From an uncultured Ruminococcus sp. (GTDB lineage: Bacteria > Bacillota > Clostridia > Oscillospirales > CAG-272), in the NCBI GenBank assembly GCA_902797125.1, contig CADBRS010000009.1, forward strand, positions 1 to 13,091: a stretch of DNA of 13,091 bases, in the 5' to 3' direction. Numbering within the stretch: position 1 is the first letter of the stretch; each line of letters begins with the position of its first letter. The notes under the pieces were generated by a model that was not told the origin of the DNA, searched no databases, and saw only the letters and a program-made list of their open reading frames with translations. A program made the position numbers and the translations under genes. Shown in pieces: positions 1 through 8,537 of this stretch.

Positions 1-2916
1 CTCGAGTGTCGGACGGAAAGGCACATATGCAGCTTCATCCTCACCGGACGGAACCGGGGTTTTGATCGAAAAAGAGATGATGGCACCGCCCCAGCCGTAA
101 TTGGGCGAAGAATTCCTGAGTCTGAAATAGAACTCGTCCTCGAAGCCGAAATCGGAAGGCCTAACAGTCAGATCCGTTTGATTGGATCCATTTTCGATCC
201 GGGGACCGATCTTTGAATAGTCCGAAAGGACCGTCCAGTGCTCCCCGTCAGAAGAGATCTCGCAAAGATAGTTTTGACAGACTTTGAACGAATAGACGGC
301 GAGAGGATCGTCGCCTAGGTCGAACCGGTAAATCACATACCGCGCAAGATCACAATAACGGACGCTGCCGTTTGCCTGCGCAGTGCTGTCAAAGATATAA
401 GGTTCATCCTGACCACGCTCATTGGTCGCGACCGTGATCCCCTCGTATTTGACATTCGCATCGTCTTCGACAAATGTTTTTCCCCACTCGACTGCGATCT
501 CAAAGCCTTCGGTCGTTCCAGGCACCGTGATCAGCAAGGAGGACGTGGCATTGTTCCATTTTTTCTCGAAGGCGTATGCCTGTCCATTCGAAGTGACGGT
601 CACTTTTTGAGGATAAGTGCCCTTCTGCGTGAGAAGCCGTGTCGCAACGGTCGCCGAAGACGCGCTCTTCATGGAAAGAACGGTCCTGTCGGCATGCTCC
701 TCCGCATCTTTCAGCAGCGTGCCTCCCGTGTAGCCTAACCTGGGGATCGAAAGATCCAGATTCGAAATATCGTAAAGAATCACCGAATCCCTTGCAGGGA
801 TCTCGACACGGGTCTTGATGCTCAGTGCCGGATCATACAAATCGATAAATAAACCTTCGATTGCCTCGTCATCCTGGAGCGCATGGGAAATCACATAATT
901 CCCTCTTCTGACCGTGAGAAGATCTGTCCACATGTAGTCAAAAGCCGTATACTGAAGCGCATATGCCGTCAGTGATCGGAGCAGTCCGGCCGCATTTTCG
1001 GATGAAGCATAATAGCCTGTCGGCAGACCGCAGAACACGATATGCCCTTTCCCGACCTTTTCTTCAACAGCCAGTGCCCGGTCACCGAACGTCATGAGGA
1101 CGTTATCCGAACCTTCGAAAGTATTCGTATAGTTGCCGTAAACGTAGAAGAGCGTCTCCGGTTCAAACAATTGATCCTGCCCGTCTTCGGCGCTCCATCT
1201 GATCTCACCGGTCGTCAGATCCTGCGAGACATGGAGGCCCAGACCGAGTTTTTCGATCAGATCATTGAGCGGAGAACCCGCTCCGGACCAGCACTGGGAC
1301 GTTGCTTCCCAATATTCGTTGTGTCCTGTCAGGACCAGTACGGTCCCTCCCTTTTTGACATAATCCGCGATCGCTTCGTTGACTTCGGCATGATCAGGCA
1401 ACTGATTGTCATAGGAGACGATCAGCAAAGAGACATCTTTCAGATCTTCCGCCCGGTACAGCTGTTCCATGGATTTGACCTTGACGGGGATCCCGTCATA
1501 GAGCAGAGGCATCGTCACGCCGTAAAGGCCCTGAGGAGCCGACAAAGCCCATTGATCGCCCGTCTCGATCCACGCGACGGAATCTGAGAGCAGATAGGAC
1601 ACACCGGGCGTTCCTGATTCCAGAACGACATCCTTCCCGCCTATATCGTTGAGCATGTTGAAGATCTGCATCTGGATCGTCTTATATTCCGATGAAACAT
1701 TGGCGAACGCCCGGTTGACCCAGGGCAGGATCTCAAAGCGCTGAACTTCGGGAAACATGAGCTGTGCGGCCACATTCTGGCGATACATGTAAGTCAGATG
1801 CTCTTCCGTGTAGGCATTCCCGTCCGCCATCGGATCGGCCAAAGCATAGAAAAGCGAGTCGGACACCGAATCCAGGTAGGATGCATAGTCAATGTAAGAA
1901 TTGGCGAACTCATCGACACGCGAAATACCCTGGTAGGGGAAGGACATATGGGACGTATTCGACCATGTCTGTCCGATGATCCCGTCCAGAGCTCCGTCCA
2001 GATCCAGATAGTGATTCATCCCCGCAACGATTCCCAGTGCCGCATAATTGACCGAACTGTGCGTGGCGACCAGCAGTTTGATCTCAGGAAAACTGGCCTT
2101 CATCCGGGCGGAGATCTCCTTGATCAAACGTTCGAACAGGTATACCTTCAAGCGCATGGATTTGAAAGCCGCATCCGTGTTTTGCGAAGGATCCTGCCAG
2201 GGCTCTTTGTAGTATTTTTCCCACTCGGCCTTGAAACCTTCGGAATAGCCCGAAGCGAACCACATTTCCGGTTCCTCCATGACGATCATGGAGGGATGAT
2301 ACCGGTTGGAGATATTTTTCAGCATGCTCCAGACATATTCGGTCCAGCGCTCGGTGGGCACCATGTAGTACGCGCCGCCCGTCGAATGGATCAGATATTC
2401 TCCGTTCCGGTCCATCTGGATGTCTTTATACCTGTCTTTGTCCGCATTCAGATAGTTCAGATCCGCCCGGTTGATGGCGATCATCATATCTACGATATAA
2501 CTTTTCGAGCCGATCCAGGACGCAAATCTGTCCGAACTGTCTCCGTATACCATGACCGAATCCGAATGGACGGCATAAGCTGAGCCGTAACCGGTCGACG
2601 TCTGAAAAGTCGTGCGGATGCCCTCGATGTCCCGGATGCGGTAAGACGTGACAAAACTGTCTCCCCGCTCCAGAACGGACAGCGATTCGATATTTTTGTC
2701 TTCAGGATAGATCTTTTTGGAAAAATCATAAACTTCCGGTTTGCCCGGTTCCTGGCTTTGACCGGACTCGGTCTCTCCGGTTTCCGGGTCGTTCGGAAGA
2801 GCCGGATCAGGCTCTTCCGTGGGCGTCTTTTGATGACAGGATATCATAAAGCATACCGAGAAAACACACAACGCCATCAGGCAGATCGACAAAAGAAACC
2901 GATGTGTCGTTTTCAT
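1..2916 (-). CDS. Secreted lipoprotein with glycoside-hydrolase-like barrel, tandem copy 2 (partial, 3' end outside window)
   Basis: I checked this frame triplet by triplet: 972 codons from ATG at 2916 to the window edge contain no stop. An AGGAGG ribosome site at 2928-2933 fixes the start. The N-terminus is Lys-Thr-Thr plus a hydrophobic stretch ending in the lipobox-like MISC, so the mature protein should be a membrane-anchored lipoprotein, followed by a Pro/Glu/Asp-rich linker. It aligns with the complete neighbour (2941-6348) over its whole length and keeps the same landmarks: DSVMVYGDS, IDMMIAINRA, HSTGGAYYMVPT, EEPEMW (E214, E215, E217), GQTWS, YALADPM, RFEILPWVNRAF (E395), IVSYDNQLPD and a GWGG-ending C-terminal module. 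The barrel suggests carbohydrate hydrolysis at the cell surface; that is inference, and the substrate is unknown. By analogy with copy 1, a second GWGG module may follow beyond the left edge. Only 24 bases separate it from copy 1, so the two are probably co-transcribed. Confidence 0.85.
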   Translation of the reverse strand, partial: MKTTHRFLLSICLMALCVFSVCFMISCHQKTPTEEPDPALPNDPETGETESGQSQEPGKPEVYDFSKKIYPEDKNIESLSVLERGDSFVTSYRIRDIEGIRTTFQTSTGYGSAYAVHSDSVMVYGDSSDRFASWIGSKSYIVDMMIAINRADLNYLNADKDRYKDIQMDRNGEYLIHSTGGAYYMVPTERWTEYVWSMLKNISNRYHPSMIVMEEPEMWFASGYSEGFKAEWEKYYKEPWQDPSQNTDAAFKSMRLKVYLFERLIKEISARMKASFPEIKLLVATHSSVNYAALGIVAGMNHYLDLDGALDGIIGQTWSNTSHMSFPYQGISRVDEFANSYIDYASYLDSVSDSLFYALADPMADGNAYTEEHLTYMYRQNVAAQLMFPEVQRFEILPWVNRAFANVSSEYKTIQMQIFNMLNDIGGKDVVLESGTPGVSYLLSDSVAWIETGDQWALSAPQGLYGVTMPLLYDGIPVKVKSMEQLYRAEDLKDVSLLIVSYDNQLPDHAEVNEAIADYVKKGGTVLVLTGHNEYWEATSQCWSGAGSPLNDLIEKLGLGLHVSQDLTTGEIRWSAEDGQDQLFEPETLFYVYGNYTNTFEGSDNVLMTFGDRALAVEEKVGKGHIVFCGLPTGYYASSENAAGLLRSLTAYALQYTAFDYMWTDLLTVRRGNYVISHALQDDEAIEGLFIDLYDPALSIKTRVEIPARDSVILYDISNLDLSIPRLGYTGGTLLKDAEEHADRTVLSMKSASSATVATRLLTQKGTYPQKVTVTSNGQAYAFEKKWNNATSSLLITVPGTTEGFEIAVEWGKTFVEDDANVKYEGITVATNERGQDEPYIFDSTAQANGSVRYCDLARYVIYRFDLGDDPLAVYSFKVCQNYLCEISSDGEHWTVLSDYSKIGPRIENGSNQTDLTVRPSDFGFEDEFYFRLRNSSPNYGWGGAIISFSIKTPVPSGEDEAAYVPFRPTLE
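55..480 (-). repeat. C-terminal GWGG module of lipoprotein copy 2
   Basis: The translation of this stretch carries YIFDSTA, RYCD..RYVIYRFD, CQNYLCEISSDG..W, DYS, N(Q)TDL, DFGF, YFRLRN and YGWGGAI. It is the counterpart of module A of copy 1. The VPHLTTG segment of copy 1 is replaced here by a divergent GPRIENG. The boundaries are approximate. The repeat is at protein level rather than a DNA repeat with sharp ends. Confidence 0.7.
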
Positions 2917-2927
2917 ATGTGTTTTCT

Positions 2928-2933
2928 CCTCCT
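2928..2933 (-). promoter_or_regulatory. Ribosome binding site of lipoprotein copy 2
   Basis: Read on the minus strand, AAAGGAGGAG (2926-2935) is a near-perfect Shine-Dalgarno sequence lying about 9-11 nt before the ATG at 2916. It sits inside the 24-base gap after the stop codon of copy 1. It supports the chosen start, which is also the Met that begins the signal peptide. Confidence 0.8.
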
Positions 2934-2940
2934 TTCGCGA

Positions 2941-5900
2941 TCAGTTAGGGGCATAGGTGAGCGTTTCGATGGCCGTATAACTCCAGATGATTTCCGAAAT
3001 GGAGCCTCCCCAGCCTTTCGAAATATCCGTATTGCGGATGCGGATATACATCAATTCACCGAATCCGAAGTCATCCGGGGTGATATGCAATGTTGTTCCG
3101 TTTTGGCCTGTCGTCAGGTGAGGGACCGTTCCGCCCTGCGAATAATCGGCGATCAGGAACCAATCTTCACCGTTGTCGCTGACCTCGACGATATAGTTCT
3201 GCGAAACCCGGAGTGAGAAATCCGCGTCTTTCATGTTTGATATATCGTACGCGTAGATCAACTGACCGGCCCTGTCGCAGTACCGGATGTTCGAATTAGC
3301 TCCGGCAGAATTGAAAATGAGATAGGCCAGATCGTTTCCGTCCTGATTCGTCTTGATCGTATAAGAATATCTCTGACCGGCCTTATCCTTTATCAAAGTA
3401 TCTTCCTGATCTCTGATCGGATCGAGTTTCCAGTGATCGTAATCGACCGTGTCCTCTTCCTGACCGGGATCATCTCCACCCTCTGCGGGAACCGCGTATC
3501 GGATGGTAAAGTTCTTGATGGAGCCTCCCCAGCCTTGGCTCGGGCGACAGTTGCGGAGTCTGAAATACCATACGCCTTCAAAACCGTATGCGGACGGAGC
3601 GACCATCAGTGAATAATCGTTTCCACCTGTCGTCAGATGCGGCACCTTCCCGCCTTCGGAATAGTCTGCGATCATCTGCCAGTTCGTTGCGTCTTCGGAC
3701 ACTTCCACGATATAGTTCTGGAACACCAAGAAAGTATATTGGGCGTCATGGAGTCCGGTGGAATCAAATTTGTAGATGATATATCGGTTTTGATCACAGT
3801 ACTTCAAACTGTCGTTGGAGGCAGCCGTGCTCTCGTAGATATAGTCCTGGTCCAGATTTTTATTGTTCGTCTGGATCGTTTCAGATACGTATGTCCATTT
3901 TGTATCGCTTCCCTCAGGCTTGGTTGTGCCCCAGGTCACGGTAACTGTCGTGGGTTCGACAGTGGCGCTGATATAGACGAGCAAAGAATTTGTCTGAGCG
4001 TCCCATTCCTTATTCACAACGACAGATGCACCGCCCTTGGAAGCTGTCACGGTCTGAGGGTACAGTCCGTTCGGAGCGATCAGTCTGGAATTCAAGATGG
4101 TCCCGTCCGGTCCGTGGATCGAAAATACAGTTTTTTCGGAACTTTCCTCAACATCTCCTGTCAGAGTGCCCTGCGTGAAAGCCAGCCGAGGCACTGAGAG
4201 GTCGAGGCCGGAAATATCGAGCAGAATGGCAGAATCTCCTCCGGAGATATCCACATCTTCTTTAATCTTCAGTTGAGGCGTGAACAGATCGATATATTTG
4301 CCTTCCACCGTATCAAAGCTGTCCAGCGCATGCGCCAGAACGTAATTCCCTCTTCTGGCGGTGACCAGATTGGTCTCAACGAACTTGAACGGCGTATACT
4401 TGAGTGCATATTCGGTCAAGGCTCTCAACAGATCCGCAGCAAACACGGATGAAGTGAAATAGGATGACGGTAGACCGCATATGATGATGTGACCTTCTCC
4501 GACGGCTTCGTCGATCGCAACGGCTTTCCCGTCGAACGTCATGACCGTCTTGGTCTGACCTTCAAATGTATTCGTGTAGTTGCCATATACATAGAGCAAC
4601 TTTTTGTCCGGAAGATCGAACGAGGTCTCGGCATCCCAATGGAGGACGCCGCTGATCGTGTCGGTTTTGACTTTCAAGCCGCTCAATCCGAGACGGTTGA
4701 TCAAATCATTGAGCGGAGAGCCTGCCTCCGACCAGCTTTGGCCTTGCATATCCCAATAGGCGGTGTGCCCGGTTGCCACCAGAACGGTGCCGCCTTTTTT
4801 GACCCAGTCCGCAATGGCCTGATTGATTTCTTCCCTGTCAGGGAGCTGGTTGTCGTAGGAAACGATCAGCACGGAGACGTTAGACAGCTGCTGCGGGTCT
4901 GTCAATTGATCCATCGCGGCCATTTTGACGGGGATCCCTGAATAGACCAAAGGCATCGTCAGGCCGTAGACGCCGGCGGATGAAGGATTGGCCCAATCAT
5001 TCCCTGTCTGGATCCAGGACACGCTGTCGGACAGAAGATATGTGATCCCGGGTGTGCCCGCTTCGATCCGGACATCTTTGCCTGAGAGATCGTTGAGCAT
5101 ATTGTAAATGCCCATCTGGATGGATTTATAGTCTGCAGATACCGATGTGAAAGCCCTGTTGACCCAGGGGAGCACTTCGAAGCGCTGGATCTCCGGGACC
5201 ATCAGCTGAGCAGCCAGCGTCTGCCTGTACATGAACCGGGCTTCCTCTTCAGGATAGCCTCCGTCCGACATCGGGTCGGCCAGTGCATAGAACAGTTCAT
5301 GGGAGACCGAATCGACGTAAGAAATGTATTCAACGTAGGCGTTTGCATACTCGTCGCGCATGGAATAGCCCGCGTACTGGAACGTCGAGCGGACGGTATC
5401 CGACCATGTCTGACCGATGACGCCCGAAAGAACGCCGAGTGCCAGATAGTGGTTCACGCCTGCAGTGATCGACCAGGCGTTGTAGTTCACGGTGCTGTGT
5501 GTCGCGATGACCAGTTTGATGTCCGGATAGTTCTTTTTCATCCGTTCCGAGATGTCTTTCAGAAGCCGTTCAAAAAGATATGTCTTCAGCCGCATGGATT
5601 TGAATCCGGCTTCGGGTGAGGATGCAGGATCCTGCCAGTCCTCGCCGTAGTAGGTCTTCCATTCGGCTTTGAAGCCTTCGGAATAACCGGAGCTGTGCCA
5701 CATTTCAGGCTCTTCCACGGCGATCATATCCGGGTGATAGGTTTTAGCGATGCCGTCAAGCATCTTCCAGATATATTCCGTCCACCGGGGAGTGGGCACC
5801 ATGTAGTATGCGCCTCCCGTAGAATGGACCAGATAGTCTCCGGATGCGGTCGTCTGAATATCCTTGGCCCTGTCCTTGTCCTGCTCGACATAGGAGAGGC

Positions 5901-6348
5901 TGGCACGGTTGATCGCGATCATCATATCGATCGTATAGGCTCCGGATCCGTCCCATGCTTTGAAAGCGCTGGCGGAGTCTCCGTAAACCATCACGGAATC
6001 TGTCGGGATAGCATGGACGGGGGCATAACTGACCGAGGCCTGGAAGGTGGTCCGGGTGCCTGTCGTCGGATTGACCTTATAGATCTGTTTATAGAGTCCG
6101 CTTTCCATTTTCCACTCCGCAGTCTGAATATTCTGATCGTCATATGAGACCATTCCCAGCCCCGGGGTGTAACTCGGGGTCACGGTGCCCTCGCCGGGAT
6201 CCGTTGAGGATTCGGTCTCCGATTCGGTCGCATCTGATTTCGTTTCAGTCGGTTCCTCTGTTTCATTGGATTCATTGGATTGCCCGCAGGCTGCAAAACA
6301 TACGGCCACCAACAGTAACAAAATGAATAAGCAGATCAGTTTTTTCAT
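2941..6348 (-). CDS. Large secreted lipoprotein with glycoside-hydrolase-like barrel, tandem copy 1 (1135 aa)
   Basis: Residues 1-21 (MKKL, hydrophobic core, FAAC) form a lipoprotein signal with Cys21 as the lipidation site. A Glu/Ser/Thr-rich linker reaches about residue 55. Residues ~60-410 look like a TIM-barrel hydrolase: strand-like DMMIAIN (141-147), DMIAVEEPEMW (207-217), KLVIATHS (278-285), GVIGQTWS (309-316), FYALADP (353-359) and QRFEVLPWVNRAF (388-400). E212/E213/E215 and E391 are plausible catalytic acids by analogy with clan-A glycoside hydrolases. Residues ~430-650 (VLIVSYDN, VKKGGTVLVATGH, GEGHIIICGLP) resemble the amidotransferase-like middle domain of GH42 beta-galactosidases. 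Beta-rich sequence follows, then two GWGG modules (~816-951 and ~990-1125). The start is set by GGAGG at 6355-6359. A transcription-terminator-like hairpin lies directly upstream. Surface carbohydrate degradation is the likely role; family, linkage and substrate cannot be named from sequence alone. Confidence 0.9.
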   Translation of the reverse strand: MKKLICLFILLLLVAVCFAACGQSNESNETEEPTETKSDATESETESSTDPGEGTVTPSYTPGLGMVSYDDQNIQTAEWKMESGLYKQIYKVNPTTGTRTTFQASVSYAPVHAIPTDSVMVYGDSASAFKAWDGSGAYTIDMMIAINRASLSYVEQDKDRAKDIQTTASGDYLVHSTGGAYYMVPTPRWTEYIWKMLDGIAKTYHPDMIAVEEPEMWHSSGYSEGFKAEWKTYYGEDWQDPASSPEAGFKSMRLKTYLFERLLKDISERMKKNYPDIKLVIATHSTVNYNAWSITAGVNHYLALGVLSGVIGQTWSDTVRSTFQYAGYSMRDEYANAYVEYISYVDSVSHELFYALADPMSDGGYPEEEARFMYRQTLAAQLMVPEIQRFEVLPWVNRAFTSVSADYKSIQMGIYNMLNDLSGKDVRIEAGTPGITYLLSDSVSWIQTGNDWANPSSAGVYGLTMPLVYSGIPVKMAAMDQLTDPQQLSNVSVLIVSYDNQLPDREEINQAIADWVKKGGTVLVATGHTAYWDMQGQSWSEAGSPLNDLINRLGLSGLKVKTDTISGVLHWDAETSFDLPDKKLLYVYGNYTNTFEGQTKTVMTFDGKAVAIDEAVGEGHIIICGLPSSYFTSSVFAADLLRALTEYALKYTPFKFVETNLVTARRGNYVLAHALDSFDTVEGKYIDLFTPQLKIKEDVDISGGDSAILLDISGLDLSVPRLAFTQGTLTGDVEESSEKTVFSIHGPDGTILNSRLIAPNGLYPQTVTASKGGASVVVNKEWDAQTNSLLVYISATVEPTTVTVTWGTTKPEGSDTKWTYVSETIQTNNKNLDQDYIYESTAASNDSLKYCDQNRYIIYKFDSTGLHDAQYTFLVFQNYIVEVSEDATNWQMIADYSEGGKVPHLTTGGNDYSLMVAPSAYGFEGVWYFRLRNCRPSQGWGGSIKNFTIRYAVPAEGGDDPGQEEDTVDYDHWKLDPIRDQEDTLIKDKAGQRYSYTIKTNQDGNDLAYLIFNSAGANSNIRYCDRAGQLIYAYDISNMKDADFSLRVSQNYIVEVSDNGEDWFLIADYSQGGTVPHLTTGQNGTTLHITPDDFGFGELMYIRIRNTDISKGWGGSISEIIWSYTAIETLTYAPN
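2974..3381 (-). repeat. GWGG module B of lipoprotein copy 1
   Basis: This covers about residues 990-1125, close to the C-terminus. It repeats module A: RYCDRAGQLIYAYD, SQNYIVEVSDNGEDW, IADYSQGGTVPHLTTG, DFGFG, IRIRN and KGWGGSI. Part of the similarity survives in the DNA, for example the run coding GWGGS near 3003-3018 and 3523-3538. An acidic spacer (about residues 952-989) separates A from B. Confidence 0.75.
3496..3903 (-). repeat. GWGG module A of lipoprotein copy 1
   Basis: This covers about residues 816-951. Shared landmarks with module B are KYCD..RYIIYKFD, QNYIVEVSEDATNW, IADYSEGGKVPHLTTG, YGFEG, FRLRN and GWGGSI. The pattern (a jelly-roll-like beta module with an exposed aromatic GWGG end) recalls discoidin or carbohydrate-binding appendages of secreted hydrolases, but it is not a textbook F5/8 type C domain. 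The boundaries are approximate. Confidence 0.75.
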
Positions 6349-6354
6349 AAAAAA

Positions 6355-6359
6355 CCTCC
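6355..6359 (-). promoter_or_regulatory. Ribosome binding site of lipoprotein copy 1
   Basis: GGAGG on the minus strand lies six T/A-rich bases before the ATG at 6348. It starts only three bases after the T-run of the upstream hairpin. It decides the start and is consistent with the signal peptide beginning there. Confidence 0.8.
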
Positions 6360-6362
6360 AAT

Positions 6363-6401
6363 AAAAAAGACAAACAGATGACCGGATTTCATGAGTTTGC
6401 C
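6363..6401 (-). terminator. Rho-independent terminator after ispH-rpsA, abutting the next ribosome site
   Basis: On the minus strand GGCAAAC (6401-6395) can pair with GTTTGTC (6375-6369), including one G-U pair. The stem is extended across a small TC/CT internal loop by ATGA/TCAT (6392-6389 with 6381-6378). Six T residues follow (6368-6363). It lies between the ispH-rpsA stop and the lipoprotein start. Only a few bases separate the T-run from the GGAGG of the lipoprotein gene, so it could be a full stop, a partial attenuator, or both. Confidence 0.65.
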
Positions 6402-6422
6402 TTTCTATGTCATGATGTTAAA

Positions 6423-8537
6423 TTATGCTTGAGTCTCTTCTTCAGGAGCAGCCTCTTCGGCAACTGTCTCTTCAACAGGAGCCTCCGGTGCTTCTTCGGC
6501 TTCCGGGGCAGTTTCCTCAGCATCTTCTTCGGAAGCAGCCATGGCTTCTTCGATCAAAGCGCGGATGGACAAGCTGACCTTGTGCTTCTCATAGTCGATA
6601 TCCGTGATCTTCGCATCCACGGTCTGACCGACTTCCAGAACTTCGTCTGCCTTGCTGATCTTATGATCTGCGATCTGAGAAATATGGATCAGTCCGTCTA
6701 CACCGGGAAGGATCTCGGCGAATGCGCCGAAAGCAACCAGGCTGACGATCTTGACGGAAGCAACAGAACCGATCTCATACTGGCTCTGAAAAGCTTCCCA
6801 AGGATCATAACCGATGCTCTTGCAAGTCAGGGAGATGCGCTTCTTGGCAGGGTCGAACTCACGGACGTAAACGGTGAGAACGTCGCCTTCTTTGCAGACA
6901 TCCGCAGGCTTGCCGATACGGCGCCATGAGAGTTCGGTCACATGGACCATGCCGTCATGTCCGCCGATGTCGACGAATGCACCATAGTTTGTCAGGTTCC
7001 TGACTTTGCCCTGGAATTCCTGACCGACCTGAAGATTTGCCCAGAATTCAGCTTCGCGAGCTTTGCGCTCAGCTCTTGCTGCTTCTCTGGCGGCCAGTCG
7101 GATGGAGCCTACTGCTCTTCTGGTACGGGGTGAACCATCTTTGATGTCGATGATCTTGAGTTCAACAGTTTGACCGTTCAGGGTGTTGAGATCTCCGTCT
7201 TTAGGAAGCCCTGATTGCGATGCGGGAACAAAAACGCGAATGGAGTTTACGAGGACGATTACGCCAGCATTAACTACTTCGATTACTTTCCCAGTCAAGT
7301 TTTCTTTGGATTCCTTAGCGTCAACGATGACTTTCCAGTTTTTGCCTGCATCGGCCTGTCTCTTGGAAAGTTCGGCGATTCCTTCGATGTCACTGACGCG
7401 GATGACTTTGGCCTCGACCTCGTCGCCTACTTTGAACTGCTCTGTCAACTTAGCCGAAGGATCGTCAAAAATGTTGTCGGCCTTGATGATGCCTGTGACA
7501 CTCGTACCCAAATCGACTTGCAGTTCCTTGTCAGAAACATACGTAATCGTACCCTTGACGATTTCTCCTTGCCTAACTGTTTTACAGGATGATTCAGAAT
7601 CAAGCAGTTCACCGAAATTTTCATTTGAAATTTCGCTCATTGTTTGGTAAACCTCCTCTATGCAGCTGCTCGGTGTCGATGCACCGGCAACTATACCTAT
7701 GCGTTGATAGGACGCCGGATTAACGGCGGATAACTCGGCGGCGCTTCCGATCCGGAGCGTATTCGCGCAATCCTTCTTGCAAAGCCGGTAAAGTTTGTCC
7801 GTGTTGGAACTGTCTTTCCCGCCTATCACAATCATCAGATCGCAGCTTTTCGCCAACGTCTGCGCCTCAAGTTGCCGCTCTCCAGTCGCGTAGCATATTG
7901 TATCAAATATTGTATAGTTTGTAAACAGTTTTTCACAAATATTTGTGATTTCAGCCCATCCGGTTATCGAATATGTCGTTTGTGCCACAAAAGAACCGTG
8001 TTTTTTGTGCATATTCACAACAATTCCGTGCTCAGCAGCATCCTTCAGAGCGTCCGGGCTTGAAAAGACGTACTTTTCTCCTTTGAAGCAGCTGAGGATC
8101 CCCCGCACTTCGGGATGGTTTTCATCCCCGATGACGACCAGATAATCATTGTCAACATCCAATTCCCGGGCGATTTTCCGGATCTTTTCGACAAAAGGAC
8201 AGGTACAGTCCAGATAACGGAAAGAAGGATTGATCCGGGACTTCTCTGCCAGGACATCCAGAGTCTCAGAAGGGATCCCGTGTGCCCTCAGCAGCAGCGT
8301 GACCGGATGTTCCGGATCTGCCTGGCCGCAGAGCCGGAGGATCTCGTCTTCCCCGACAGAGCGAACGCCGCGCTCTTCGAGTGATTTAAGATAGACTTCG
8401 TTGTGGATCAGATGACCTAGCGTGTAGATCGTTTCTCCGGGCTTTTTGGAACGAAGAACCTCTTCCAGCATGTCCGTGGCCCTTCTGACGCCGTAGCAAA
8501 AACCTGCATGCCTGGCGACCGTAACTTTTCTACTCAT
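6423..8537 (-). CDS. ispH: 4-hydroxy-3-methylbut-2-enyl diphosphate reductase fused to S1 RNA-binding repeats
   Basis: The N-terminal part (~1-300) is IspH, the iron-sulfur enzyme of the last MEP-pathway step, which makes IPP and DMAPP from HMBPP. The three cluster cysteines are visible as AGFCYG (C14), CTCPF (C113) and TICYAT (C215). Substrate-site landmarks are IHNEVY, ENHPE, TTYS, SSNTDKL and GASTPS. Four S1-type OB folds follow: ~322-395, ~411-485 (the most divergent), ~505-575 (TNYGAFVDIGGHDGMVH) and ~588-660 (FGAFAEILPGVDGLIHIS). The last ~40 residues are an acidic Glu/Ala/Pro tail. This IspH-S1 fusion is a known clostridial arrangement and probably stands in for both ispH and rpsA. The start codon overlaps the plsC stop (ATGA, 8537-8534), with AGGAGA at 8548-8553. 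Confidence 0.95.
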   Translation of the reverse strand: MSRKVTVARHAGFCYGVRRATDMLEEVLRSKKPGETIYTLGHLIHNEVYLKSLEERGVRSVGEDEILRLCGQADPEHPVTLLLRAHGIPSETLDVLAEKSRINPSFRYLDCTCPFVEKIRKIARELDVDNDYLVVIGDENHPEVRGILSCFKGEKYVFSSPDALKDAAEHGIVVNMHKKHGSFVAQTTYSITGWAEITNICEKLFTNYTIFDTICYATGERQLEAQTLAKSCDLMIVIGGKDSSNTDKLYRLCKKDCANTLRIGSAAELSAVNPASYQRIGIVAGASTPSSCIEEVYQTMSEISNENFGELLDSESSCKTVRQGEIVKGTITYVSDKELQVDLGTSVTGIIKADNIFDDPSAKLTEQFKVGDEVEAKVIRVSDIEGIAELSKRQADAGKNWKVIVDAKESKENLTGKVIEVVNAGVIVLVNSIRVFVPASQSGLPKDGDLNTLNGQTVELKIIDIKDGSPRTRRAVGSIRLAAREAARAERKAREAEFWANLQVGQEFQGKVRNLTNYGAFVDIGGHDGMVHVTELSWRRIGKPADVCKEGDVLTVYVREFDPAKKRISLTCKSIGYDPWEAFQSQYEIGSVASVKIVSLVAFGAFAEILPGVDGLIHISQIADHKISKADEVLEVGQTVDAKITDIDYEKHKVSLSIRALIEEAMAASEEDAEETAPEAEEAPEAPVEETVAEEAAPEEETQA

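Noticed and set aside
1798..2583. Plus-strand open frame of 261 codons inside lipoprotein copy 2
   Set aside because: It is antisense to a frame whose protein matches copy 1 throughout, and its own translation is His/Arg/Gly/Ile-rich with no recognisable motif and no ribosome site.
2917..2940. Separate promoter or terminator between the two lipoprotein genes
   Set aside because: The gap is only 24 bases and is filled by the ribosome site; there is no room for a hairpin with a T-run or a promoter.
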